Assembly: GCA_913056315.1 (NCBI GenBank)
Contig: CAJXMZ010000005.1
Coordinates: 1 to 43,972 of the forward strand
Direction of reading: 5' to 3'
Length of the DNA stretch: 43,972 bases
DNA from: an uncultured Ectothiorhodospiraceae bacterium
GTDB taxonomy: Bacteria > Pseudomonadota > Gammaproteobacteria > Nitrococcales > Nitrococcaceae
The notes below the pieces were generated by a model. The model searched no databases and was not told the DNA's origin. It saw only the letters and a list, made by a program, of their open reading frames with translations. Below, piece by piece: positions 37,693-43,972 of the stretch. The translations under genes and the position numbers were made by a program. The first letter of the stretch is position 1, and each line of letters begins with the position of its first letter.

Positions 37693-38430
37693 ATGTTGGA
37701 TTTTGAGGCCATTATAGTCGTTGTCACGCTTGTCAGCGGCGTGGTTTGGAGCTTTGATCGACTGCGCCGACGCCATCGTGCCGCCGATGCCGGGGTGTCT
37801 TGGTGGGTTGATTTAGGTCGCTCGCTCTTTCCGGTACTACTCATTGTGCTCATCGTGCGCTCGTTTATTGTCGAGCCCTTTCGCATTCCCTCAGGTTCTA
37901 TGTTGCCAACCCTAGAGGCCGGCGACTTTATCTTGGTCAATAAATTTGGTTACGGCTTACGCCTGCCGGTCATGCACACGCTTATTGCCCCCGTAGGTGA
38001 CCCCGACCGAGGCGATGTCGCGGTATTTCGCTATCCGGTCGAACCCGCGCAAGATTACATTAAGCGCATTATTGGACTGCCGGGCGATACGGTGAGTTAT
38101 CAAAACAAACGCTTGACCATTAATGGCGAAGTTTTGCCCACTGAGCGACTGGGTGACTGGGGAGAAGACGCCTCGTTTGCGCTGATTCGCGAGCAAATTG
38201 ATGGTGATTGGCACCAGGCATTGGTTAACCGGCAATCACCGGCTCGGGGGTTTAGCTACACCGTGCCCGCGGGTGAGTATTTTGTCATGGGTGATAACCG
38301 CGATCGCAGCAGCGATAGCCGTTTTTGGGGCCCGGTACCCCGTGATCATCTCGTGGGGCGCGCGTTTTTTATTTGGTTAAGCTGGAATGGAGGCCCGAAT
38401 TGGGGGCGCATGGGTAATGTCATTGAATAA
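37693..38430 (+). CDS. lepB: Signal peptidase I
   Basis: Inner-membrane peptidase that removes signal peptides from exported proteins, 245 residues. Two N-terminal membrane segments are followed by the catalytic Ser in IPSGSMLPTL and the catalytic Lys in DYIKRIIGLPGD; the C-terminal box GDNRDRSSDSRFWG is intact. It would process exported proteins such as RseB. GGAGG lies 10 bases before the ATG. Confidence 0.97.
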   Translation: MLDFEAIIVVVTLVSGVVWSFDRLRRRHRAADAGVSWWVDLGRSLFPVLLIVLIVRSFIVEPFRIPSGSMLPTLEAGDFILVNKFGYGLRLPVMHTLIAPVGDPDRGDVAVFRYPVEPAQDYIKRIIGLPGDTVSYQNKRLTINGEVLPTERLGDWGEDASFALIREQIDGDWHQALVNRQSPARGFSYTVPAGEYFVMGDNRDRSSDSRFWGPVPRDHLVGRAFFIWLSWNGGPNWGRMGNVIE

Positions 38431-38451
38431 TGCCAATCGGTGCGGTGGCTA

Positions 38452-39156
38452 ATGACTGAATTACAATCGCTCGCCGATCGTGTGGGCTGGCAGTTTAGTG
38501 ATCCTAGTTTGTTGCGCCAAGCGGTAACTCATCGCAGCGCCAGCGGGCCAAATAACGAGCGCTTAGAGTTTTTAGGCGATGCCATTTTAAATTTTGTCAT
38601 TGCGGCAGAAATTTTCGAACGCCGCCCTGATTTGCGTGAGGGTGAGCTCAGTCGTCTGCGTGCTGCCTTGGTTAATAAAAACGCGCTGGCTGAAATTGCC
38701 CGCGAGATTGAGTTGGGTGAGCAAATTCTGCTCGGTAGCGGTGAGTTAAAAACCGGCGGGCGACGGCGCGATTCTATACTGGCCGACTCGCTAGAAGCAG
38801 TGATTGGTGCGGTCTACCTGGACGGTGGTTATGCGGGCGGTAGAGAATTAATTCTTCGCCTTTATGCGGCGCATTTGCGCGCTTTGCCCGATATGCAGGC
38901 ACACAAAGACCCAAAAACACGCTTGCAAGAGTACCTGCAAGCCCGCGGGCTTGAATTGCCGAGCTACGCGGTCGAAAACATTAGCGGCCAAGCACACGAC
39001 CAAACCTTTCGTGTGGTCTGCGCAAGCGAGATCCTTGCGCAAAGTGGTGAGGGGGTTGCCGGTAATCGTCGCCAGGCTGAACAAGCGGCGGCGGCCGATT
39101 TGTTATCCAAGTTGCAACCCAATGCCGATACACCAGTAAGGGGTGGGCATGAGTAA
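38452..39156 (+). CDS. rnc: Ribonuclease III
   Basis: Double-strand-specific RNase for rRNA and mRNA processing, 234 residues. The signature NERLEFLGDAIL and the second acidic site DSLEAVIGAVYLDGG form the catalytic centre; a double-stranded RNA-binding domain follows (DPKTRLQEYLQARGL to AEQAAAADLL). The ATG at 38452 is preferred to the TTG at 38440. It overlaps era by 8 bases, a conserved pairing. Confidence 0.97.
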   Translation: MTELQSLADRVGWQFSDPSLLRQAVTHRSASGPNNERLEFLGDAILNFVIAAEIFERRPDLREGELSRLRAALVNKNALAEIAREIELGEQILLGSGELKTGGRRRDSILADSLEAVIGAVYLDGGYAGGRELILRLYAAHLRALPDMQAHKDPKTRLQEYLQARGLELPSYAVENISGQAHDQTFRVVCASEILAQSGEGVAGNRRQAEQAAAADLLSKLQPNADTPVRGGHE

Positions 39157-40060
39157 ACCCGACAACACCGATTTGCCAGCGGGGTTTGCCGCGTTGGTGG
39201 GCCGTCCTAACGTCGGTAAATCAACTTTGCTTAATGCGCTGCTTGGCCAAAAGGTCAGTATTGCTACGCGCAAACCGCAAACCACACGGCATCGCATTCT
39301 GGGTATTCACCAACGTGATGATGCGCAAATTATCTATGTCGATACGCCTGGGCTGCATGAAGGCGGCCGTACCGCGATGAATCGGTACTTAAACGATGCC
39401 GCCGGCAGCGCGTTGGGTGATGTGGATGCGGTTGTCATGCTGACCGAGGCCGGTCGTTGGACGGCCGCTGATGATCGGGTGTTGCAGCGCCTTGAAGGCA
39501 CGCGTGCCCCGGTGATTGCTGCAATTAATAAAGTGGATCGGATTCGCGATAAAAACCAGCTACTCCCTGAAATCGCTCAGGTTGATCAGCGTCGTGATTT
39601 TGCTGCTGTGGTGCCGGTGTCAGCGCAAAAGGCTGACAACCTAGACACACTGGAAGCAGCGATTATTGCGCAGCTGCCCAGCGGGCCGGCGTTGTTTCCG
39701 CGCGATCAGGTGACTGATCGAGGGGAGTCGTTTATGGCCGCCGAACTAGTGCGCGAGCAACTAACCATCATGCTGGGGGACGAGCTACCGTATGCCAGTA
39801 CCGTTGAAATCGAAGCCTTTGAGCAAGAAGGGCGATTACGCCGCATTGCCGCGATTATCTGGGTCGAGCGCAGTGGCCAGCGGCGTATTATGATTGGCGA
39901 GGGCGGCTCGCGGATTAAACAAATCGGCGCTCAAGCGCGTCATGAAATGGAGCGATTGTTTGATGCCCGCGTCTATCTCAAGCTTTGGGTTAAAGTGCGT
40001 GAAGGTTGGTCAGATGATGCTCGCATGCTCCAAGCACTAGGCTACACCCAACATCAATGA
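39149..40060 (+). CDS. era: GTPase Era
   Basis: Essential GTPase for 16S rRNA maturation, 303 residues. GRPNVGKST (G1), the effector loop KPQTTRHRILG, DTPGLHEGG (G3) and NKVDRI (G4) are followed by a KH domain (IMIGEGGSRIKQIGAQARHEME). The ATG at 39149 has AAGGGG upstream; the track's GTG at 39143 is less likely. It overlaps recO by ATGA. Confidence 0.97.
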   Translation: MSKPDNTDLPAGFAALVGRPNVGKSTLLNALLGQKVSIATRKPQTTRHRILGIHQRDDAQIIYVDTPGLHEGGRTAMNRYLNDAAGSALGDVDAVVMLTEAGRWTAADDRVLQRLEGTRAPVIAAINKVDRIRDKNQLLPEIAQVDQRRDFAAVVPVSAQKADNLDTLEAAIIAQLPSGPALFPRDQVTDRGESFMAAELVREQLTIMLGDELPYASTVEIEAFEQEGRLRRIAAIIWVERSGQRRIMIGEGGSRIKQIGAQARHEMERLFDARVYLKLWVKVREGWSDDARMLQALGYTQHQ

Positions 40061-40812
40061 GCGCGGCAAGCCGCGATGCATCTCTAGAGCCCGCCTTTGT
40101 CCTGCATACGCGGGCTTACCGTAATACCAGCCTGATTTTAGACGTATTGGCTCGCGAGCATGGACGGGTTGCGTTGGTGGCGCGTGGGGCACGGGGGCAG
40201 CGCTCGCGCACGGCTGGATTACTCCAGCCTTTTCAGCCATTGGCCATGTCGTGGCGGCTGCGCGGTGAAATGGGCACTTTGCAACAAGTCGAGGCGGCTG
40301 GGCAGCCGCTGCGCTTGCAAGGCCGGCGTTTAGTCAGTGGATTGTATGGCAACGAGCTATTGATTCGCGTTTTAGGCCGAGAAGATCCTCACCCCGGGCT
40401 ATTTGAAGGTTATGTTCAACTGCTCGAGGCGCTGGCATCAAACGCCCCTGAAGGCCCCGCATTGCGCTGCTTTGAGCGCGATCTCTTAAGTCTATTGGGC
40501 TATGGGTTGGCGTTGGAGACCGACACGCAGGCCAATGCGCTGGTGCCCGATCAATGGTACCGGTACGATCCGTCTCAGGGCGCAACCCCGGTGGTTGGTC
40601 CGCAGGTCGGCGGGCTCGTAGTGCAGGGACAGCAGCTGCTTGCGCTGGCGGCTGATCCGATTACAGCCGATACCGCGCGGGCCACACGAGCACTCATGCG
40701 TGCAGCATTAAGCCTGCATTTAGGGGGGCGGCCACTGAAAAGCCGCGAGCTTTATGCACGCTACCCAACCAAAGGAGAACCAGAGCATGGCGCATCATCA
40801 GGGCAGTCTTGA
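40057..40812 (+). CDS. recO: DNA repair protein RecO
   Basis: Mediator that loads RecA with RecR, 251 residues. The N-terminal OB fold begins [25 protein letters not shown], the helical domain follows. The typical zinc cysteines of Gram-positive RecO are absent, as is common in Gammaproteobacteria. It overlaps era by four bases and pdxJ by 26. Confidence 0.94.
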   Translation: MSAASRDASLEPAFVLHTRAYRNTSLILDVLAREHGRVALVARGARGQRSRTAGLLQPFQPLAMSWRLRGEMGTLQQVEAAGQPLRLQGRRLVSGLYGNELLIRVLGREDPHPGLFEGYVQLLEALASNAPEGPALRCFERDLLSLLGYGLALETDTQANALVPDQWYRYDPSQGATPVVGPQVGGLVVQGQQLLALAADPITADTARATRALMRAALSLHLGGRPLKSRELYARYPTKGEPEHGASSGQS

Positions 40813-41536
40813 GCCTTTGCTTGGGGTGAACGTTGATCATATCGCCGGGCTGCGGCAGGCCCGGGGTACGCGTTATCCCGACCCGGTCATGGCCGCGCAA
40901 CTGGCTGAGCAGGCAGGCGCCGATGCCATTACGGTGCATTTACGCGAGGACCGTCGGCATATTGTGGATGCTGATATCGATCGGTTAGCGCAAGCGCTGC
41001 AAACGCGTATGAATTTGGAAATGGCCAATACCGCGGAAATGATTCAAATCGCGCAGCGAGTCCAGCCCAGCGATTGCTGTTTAGTGCCGGAGCGTCGTGC
41101 TGAGCTAACAACCGAAGGCGGGTTGGATGTTGCCGGTACACTGCCGGCGTGTCAGAAAGCCTGCCAGGCCCTGGCTGATGCCGGGATTCGGGTATCGTTA
41201 TTTGTCGACCCGGATGCCGAGCAATTGCATGCAGCGCGCGAGGCGGGGGCATCGGTCATTGAGCTGCACACCGGGGCGTTTGCCGATGCCACCACCGATG
41301 CGAGCATTCATGCAGAGTTTCAGCGTATCCAACAAGCTGCGCAGCTGGGTCAATCGCTTGGCTTACAGGTCAACGCGGGGCATGGGCTGCACTACCACAA
41401 CGTCGCGCCCATCGCTGCGCTGTCAGAAATTACCGAGCTCAACATTGGCCATGCCATTGTTGCCCGCGCGGTGTTTGTGGGGTTGGATAGTGCGGTACGT
41501 GAGATGAAGCGTCTAATTCGTGAGGCAAGGCATTGA
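40787..41536 (+). CDS. pdxJ: Pyridoxine 5'-phosphate synthase
   Basis: Condenses 1-deoxyxylulose 5-phosphate with aminoacetone phosphate in vitamin B6 synthesis, 249 residues. [26 protein letters not shown], the ELHTGAFAD segment and GHGLHYHNV are characteristic of this TIM barrel. The ATG at 40787 has AAAGGAGAA at a good distance, inside the end of recO; the track starts 11 codons earlier. It overlaps acpS by four bases. Confidence 0.97.
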   Translation: MAHHQGSLEPLLGVNVDHIAGLRQARGTRYPDPVMAAQLAEQAGADAITVHLREDRRHIVDADIDRLAQALQTRMNLEMANTAEMIQIAQRVQPSDCCLVPERRAELTTEGGLDVAGTLPACQKACQALADAGIRVSLFVDPDAEQLHAAREAGASVIELHTGAFADATTDASIHAEFQRIQQAAQLGQSLGLQVNAGHGLHYHNVAPIAALSEITELNIGHAIVARAVFVGLDSAVREMKRLIREARH

Positions 41537-41925
41537 GCATTCTTGGGCTTGGGACCGATATTGTTTCGGTGGACCGGTTCGCCCATATGCTTGAAGCGCA
41601 TAGCGAGCGCCTGGCTGTGCGTTTGCTCGCGAGTGCGGAAATGGCCGACTATCAGCTAGCCGCCGCCACCCCGCGCGGCGCTGCGGCGTTTTTAGCGCGG
41701 CGATTCGCGGCCAAAGAAGCCGGCGCTAAGGCGTTGGGCTGTGGGATTGGTGCCAAGGCAAGTTTTCGTGAACTTGTGGTTGAGCATACGCCCACCGGTG
41801 CGCCGCGCATGGCGTTCAGCGGCAAAGCGCTTGAGACCGCCAACCAACTGGGCGTCAAGCAGGTGCACTTAAGTATTAGCGATGAGCACACCCACGCCAC
41901 CGCCGTGGTTATTCTCGAGCGCTAG
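41533..41925 (+). CDS. acpS: Holo-[acyl-carrier-protein] synthase
   Basis: Transfers phosphopantetheine from CoA to acyl carrier protein, 130 residues. [12 protein letters not shown] (Mg-binding Asp) and [15 protein letters not shown] (Glu and Lys) are the catalytic motifs. The start is a TTG that overlaps the pdxJ TGA (TTGA), with AAGG nearby, so expression likely depends on coupling. It converges with the flavoprotein gene with one base between stops. Confidence 0.96.
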   Translation: MSILGLGTDIVSVDRFAHMLEAHSERLAVRLLASAEMADYQLAAATPRGAAAFLARRFAAKEAGAKALGCGIGAKASFRELVVEHTPTGAPRMAFSGKALETANQLGVKQVHLSISDEHTHATAVVILER

Positions 41926-41926
41926 C

Positions 41927-43972
41927 CTAATCGGCGGTCAATAAGACTTGCTCAAGCCATTGCCCATTTAAGCGATCGCTCAAGCGATTTTGTTGCTGGC
42001 GCGCGGCTAAATTATCCAAGTCAATCCAAGTCAAAGGCTGATCTTGCCCCGCGCACGAGAATACCGGTCGGGTTCGCTCGCCGGTGTCTGGATCAATTTG
42101 CCATTGCAAGCACTGCGCACACACCCCTTGCATCATGCATTGCATTGGGCTGCCAACCGTTCCAAAGGCATCGCAATCCCTGGCAACCAGGCCTTTGAGA
42201 TCGCCTTTAACCGCCGCCTGAAAGCCCTTGAGCAAGCCGGTGCCCCCCATCACCATAATGCGATCGACATCACCCAGCGCGATGCCGTTTTGCGCCGGGC
42301 CAATCTCGCCGGCGCCATAGCGTTTCACCACATCAATCATGTCAGTGGCCTGCAAGCTAATATCTTGTGGTCGTCGCGCGCTGATGGTTTGCTCTTTGGC
42401 TGTACACCAAATGATTTGGTCAGCGCCGGCTTCGAGTTCGTCTTGATGATCGACATCCCCGGCTGCCCCAAAAGCGGCCACATACAACACGCGGTTGCCT
42501 GCGGCACGTAAGGCGGCTCCAATATCAAGCATAACCGCCGCGCCCCAGCGCCCGGCCACCACCATAATGGTTCGACCGCTAGGCAAATCGGTGGGCGCAC
42601 CGGTGGGGCCCATGAGGACTAATGGGTCACCGGGTTGCAGGCGGCCAACCAAGCGCGGTCCAGCGCCCCATTGCAACACCATGAGCCGAATACAATCGTC
42701 TTTCACGCCAGTCCCAGACACGGTAATGAGCGGGATCTGCAAGCGTGTGTTGGCCACGATGGGAGAGAGGGACTCAAAGGTTTGCAAGCGAAAGAATTGG
42801 CCGGCCTTAAAATTGCGTGCCGCCATGGGTGCATGGACCCACACTTCTACCATCGCAGGGTTATCCCGCCGGACTTCAACCACGCGGGCAATGAATAAAT
42901 CATCCATCGTGGTTAAAAACGCGCTATGGGTTTGTTCGCTTGCCGGCTCGGCATGCGCCATGGCGGCCTGAACATAGGGATAGGTGCGCATACCCGAGGC
43001 GATTGCTTTGACCACGCTGCCATGGAACGCGGGGTGGGTATCGCCAATAAAGCTGACTCGCCGGCCACCTTGTTGATAGGAGGTGAATGGCCCGAATTGA
43101 TCTTCTTTGCAATGCGCAGCATCGGCGACTGGAGCAAGTCCTTGTTCGGTGTCGTTGTGGGCGAGGAAGTGATTGCCCTCTAGCGCAAAGGTATCGGCGT
43201 ATTCACGCTCGTAAATGGTATTGGGGACTGTGCCGGCGGCGATAAAAATCGCGCGTGCAGCCAATCGTCGTTCGCTGCCGGTTGGTGACCATTTACCCTC
43301 GTGTTCGGCGAGCTCGCGACACACTAAAGCGCTCACGTGATCGTATTCGTCCAGCTCAGCATGTAAGGGCTCAAGGCCTTGAGCATAAAACAGGCCCTCT
43401 TCGGTCGCCTTTGTGACTTCCTCGTGGTTTCGCACATAGGCAGGCGAGTCTGTCATTCCCTTGCGATAAGCCACCGTAACCCCACCCCATGCACGGATGA
43501 GCGGATTAAAGTCGGGTTCACGCCCTTGGCTTGCGGCGCTGTGGCGTTCGGCACGCACGGCTTGGCCATGGGCAATAAACTCAGCCAAAGTGGCTTGATC
43601 CTCATCGTTCATACCCGCGGTGACGGCCGCTTCGCCCAGCTGCTCGCGCAAGCGCTCATAGCGATCAAGCATCTTTTCGACTTGCTTGATGTAATAGGCC
43701 TGCACTTCGGTTGCCGTATCAATGCCGGTGAGTCCGCCGCCGACAACTACCGCGGGCAGTCGAACTTGAAGGCTGGCAAGCGACGATGACTTGGCCGCGC
43801 CGGTCAGCTGCAGGGCCATGAGAAAGTCACTGGCCTGACGCATGCCGCGGGCAAGGCTATTGCCCATATTCACCACCCGCGGTAAGCCTGCGCCGGTGGC
43901 ATTGACCACATGGTCAAAGCCCAACGCCCAGGCATCATCTAGGGTGACCGTGCCGCCCAAACGCACACCGCC
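41927..43972 (-). CDS. Fused GltD-like/PyrK-like FAD and Fe-S oxidoreductase (NfnAB-like), 5' end missing
   Basis: At least 681 residues; the frame stays open through the right edge, so the track's GTG at 43966 is not a real start. The first part resembles GltD/NfnB (GFDHVVNATGAGLPRVVNMG and the NAD(P) fold LPAVVVGGGLTGIDTATEV). After about residue 350 comes a ferredoxin-reductase-like domain (FKAGQFFRLQTFE, GPTGAPTDLP, GVAxx-like MVVAGRWGAAVMLDIG) and a cysteine cluster CMMQGVCAQCLQW...FSCAG, as in PyrK/NfnA [2Fe-2S] proteins. An NADPH/NAD-linked electron-transfer enzyme is likely; bifurcation is only a possibility. The role here is unknown. Confidence 0.82.
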   Translation of the reverse strand, partial: GGVRLGGTVTLDDAWALGFDHVVNATGAGLPRVVNMGNSLARGMRQASDFLMALQLTGAAKSSSLASLQVRLPAVVVGGGLTGIDTATEVQAYYIKQVEKMLDRYERLREQLGEAAVTAGMNDEDQATLAEFIAHGQAVRAERHSAASQGREPDFNPLIRAWGGVTVAYRKGMTDSPAYVRNHEEVTKATEEGLFYAQGLEPLHAELDEYDHVSALVCRELAEHEGKWSPTGSERRLAARAIFIAAGTVPNTIYEREYADTFALEGNHFLAHNDTEQGLAPVADAAHCKEDQFGPFTSYQQGGRRVSFIGDTHPAFHGSVVKAIASGMRTYPYVQAAMAHAEPASEQTHSAFLTTMDDLFIARVVEVRRDNPAMVEVWVHAPMAARNFKAGQFFRLQTFESLSPIVANTRLQIPLITVSGTGVKDDCIRLMVLQWGAGPRLVGRLQPGDPLVLMGPTGAPTDLPSGRTIMVVAGRWGAAVMLDIGAALRAAGNRVLYVAAFGAAGDVDHQDELEAGADQIIWCTAKEQTISARRPQDISLQATDMIDVVKRYGAGEIGPAQNGIALGDVDRIMVMGGTGLLKGFQAAVKGDLKGLVARDCDAFGTVGSPMQCMMQGVCAQCLQWQIDPDTGERTRPVFSCAGQDQPLTWIDLDNLAARQQQNRLSDRLNGQWLEQVLLTAD

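Noticed and set aside
42495-42971. 158-residue plus-strand ORF opposite the flavoprotein
   Set aside because: Shadow of the minus-strand gene, low-complexity basic composition.

Overview
The window looks like a compact, mostly core chromosomal segment from a gammaproteobacterium of moderate GC content. It carries no insertion sequence, prophage, CRISPR array, tRNA or plasmid marker that I can see. The rpoE-rseA-rseB-mucD-lepA-lepB-rnc-era-recO-pdxJ-acpS order, dnaX-ybaB-recR beside the SRP RNA, a Pseudomonas-type ThrH, CysB, and RF2 with an E. coli-like +1 frameshift site all point to Gammaproteobacteria. A BCCT transporter and the opgH/sulfatase pair suggest an organism that handles osmotic change, possibly an Ectothiorhodospiraceae-like halophile; that last step is a guess.

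Layout. 1-9.5 kb: a TrpB2-type synthase cut by the left edge, a stand-alone second-type Lon protease behind a sigma32-like promoter, OpgH (periplasmic glucan synthase) divergent from a membrane sulfatase-family transferase, a UbiH-family hydroxylase and a ChrA transporter. 9.5-12.3 kb: the SRP RNA gene, then dnaX-ybaB-recR. 12.3-18.1 kb: a universal stress protein and BCCT transporter converge on a minus-strand operon of CysB, a cNMP/CBS/DUF294 putative nucleotidyltransferase and an atypical DEDDh-like exonuclease. This is the least understood cluster here. 18.2-26.6 kb: YccA; a coupled thrH-phosphoesterase-hrpA array; prfB and lysS.

26.6-35.8 kb: YgfZ diverges from an SdhAF4-like protein, followed by sdhCDAB, sdhE, ygfX and the envelope-stress operon rpoE-rseA-rseB-mucD with overlapping or nearly abutting genes. 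Three proteins linked to flavin or Fe-S maturation therefore flank one succinate dehydrogenase operon, and the sigma-E operon follows it directly. 35.8-41.9 kb: lepA, lepB, rnc, era, recO, pdxJ and acpS, mostly overlapping. 41.9 kb to the end: a large flavoprotein resembling a fused NfnB/NfnA (GltD-like plus PyrK-like), cut by the right edge.

Gene density is very high. No gene-free stretch exceeds 300 bases, three convergent pairs overlap at their stop codons, and many start codons in the supplied ORF track are upstream extensions that I have shortened using ribosome binding sites and family lengths. I found no wholly new system; the best candidates are the CysB-DUF294-exonuclease/BCCT cluster and the SDH assembly cluster.
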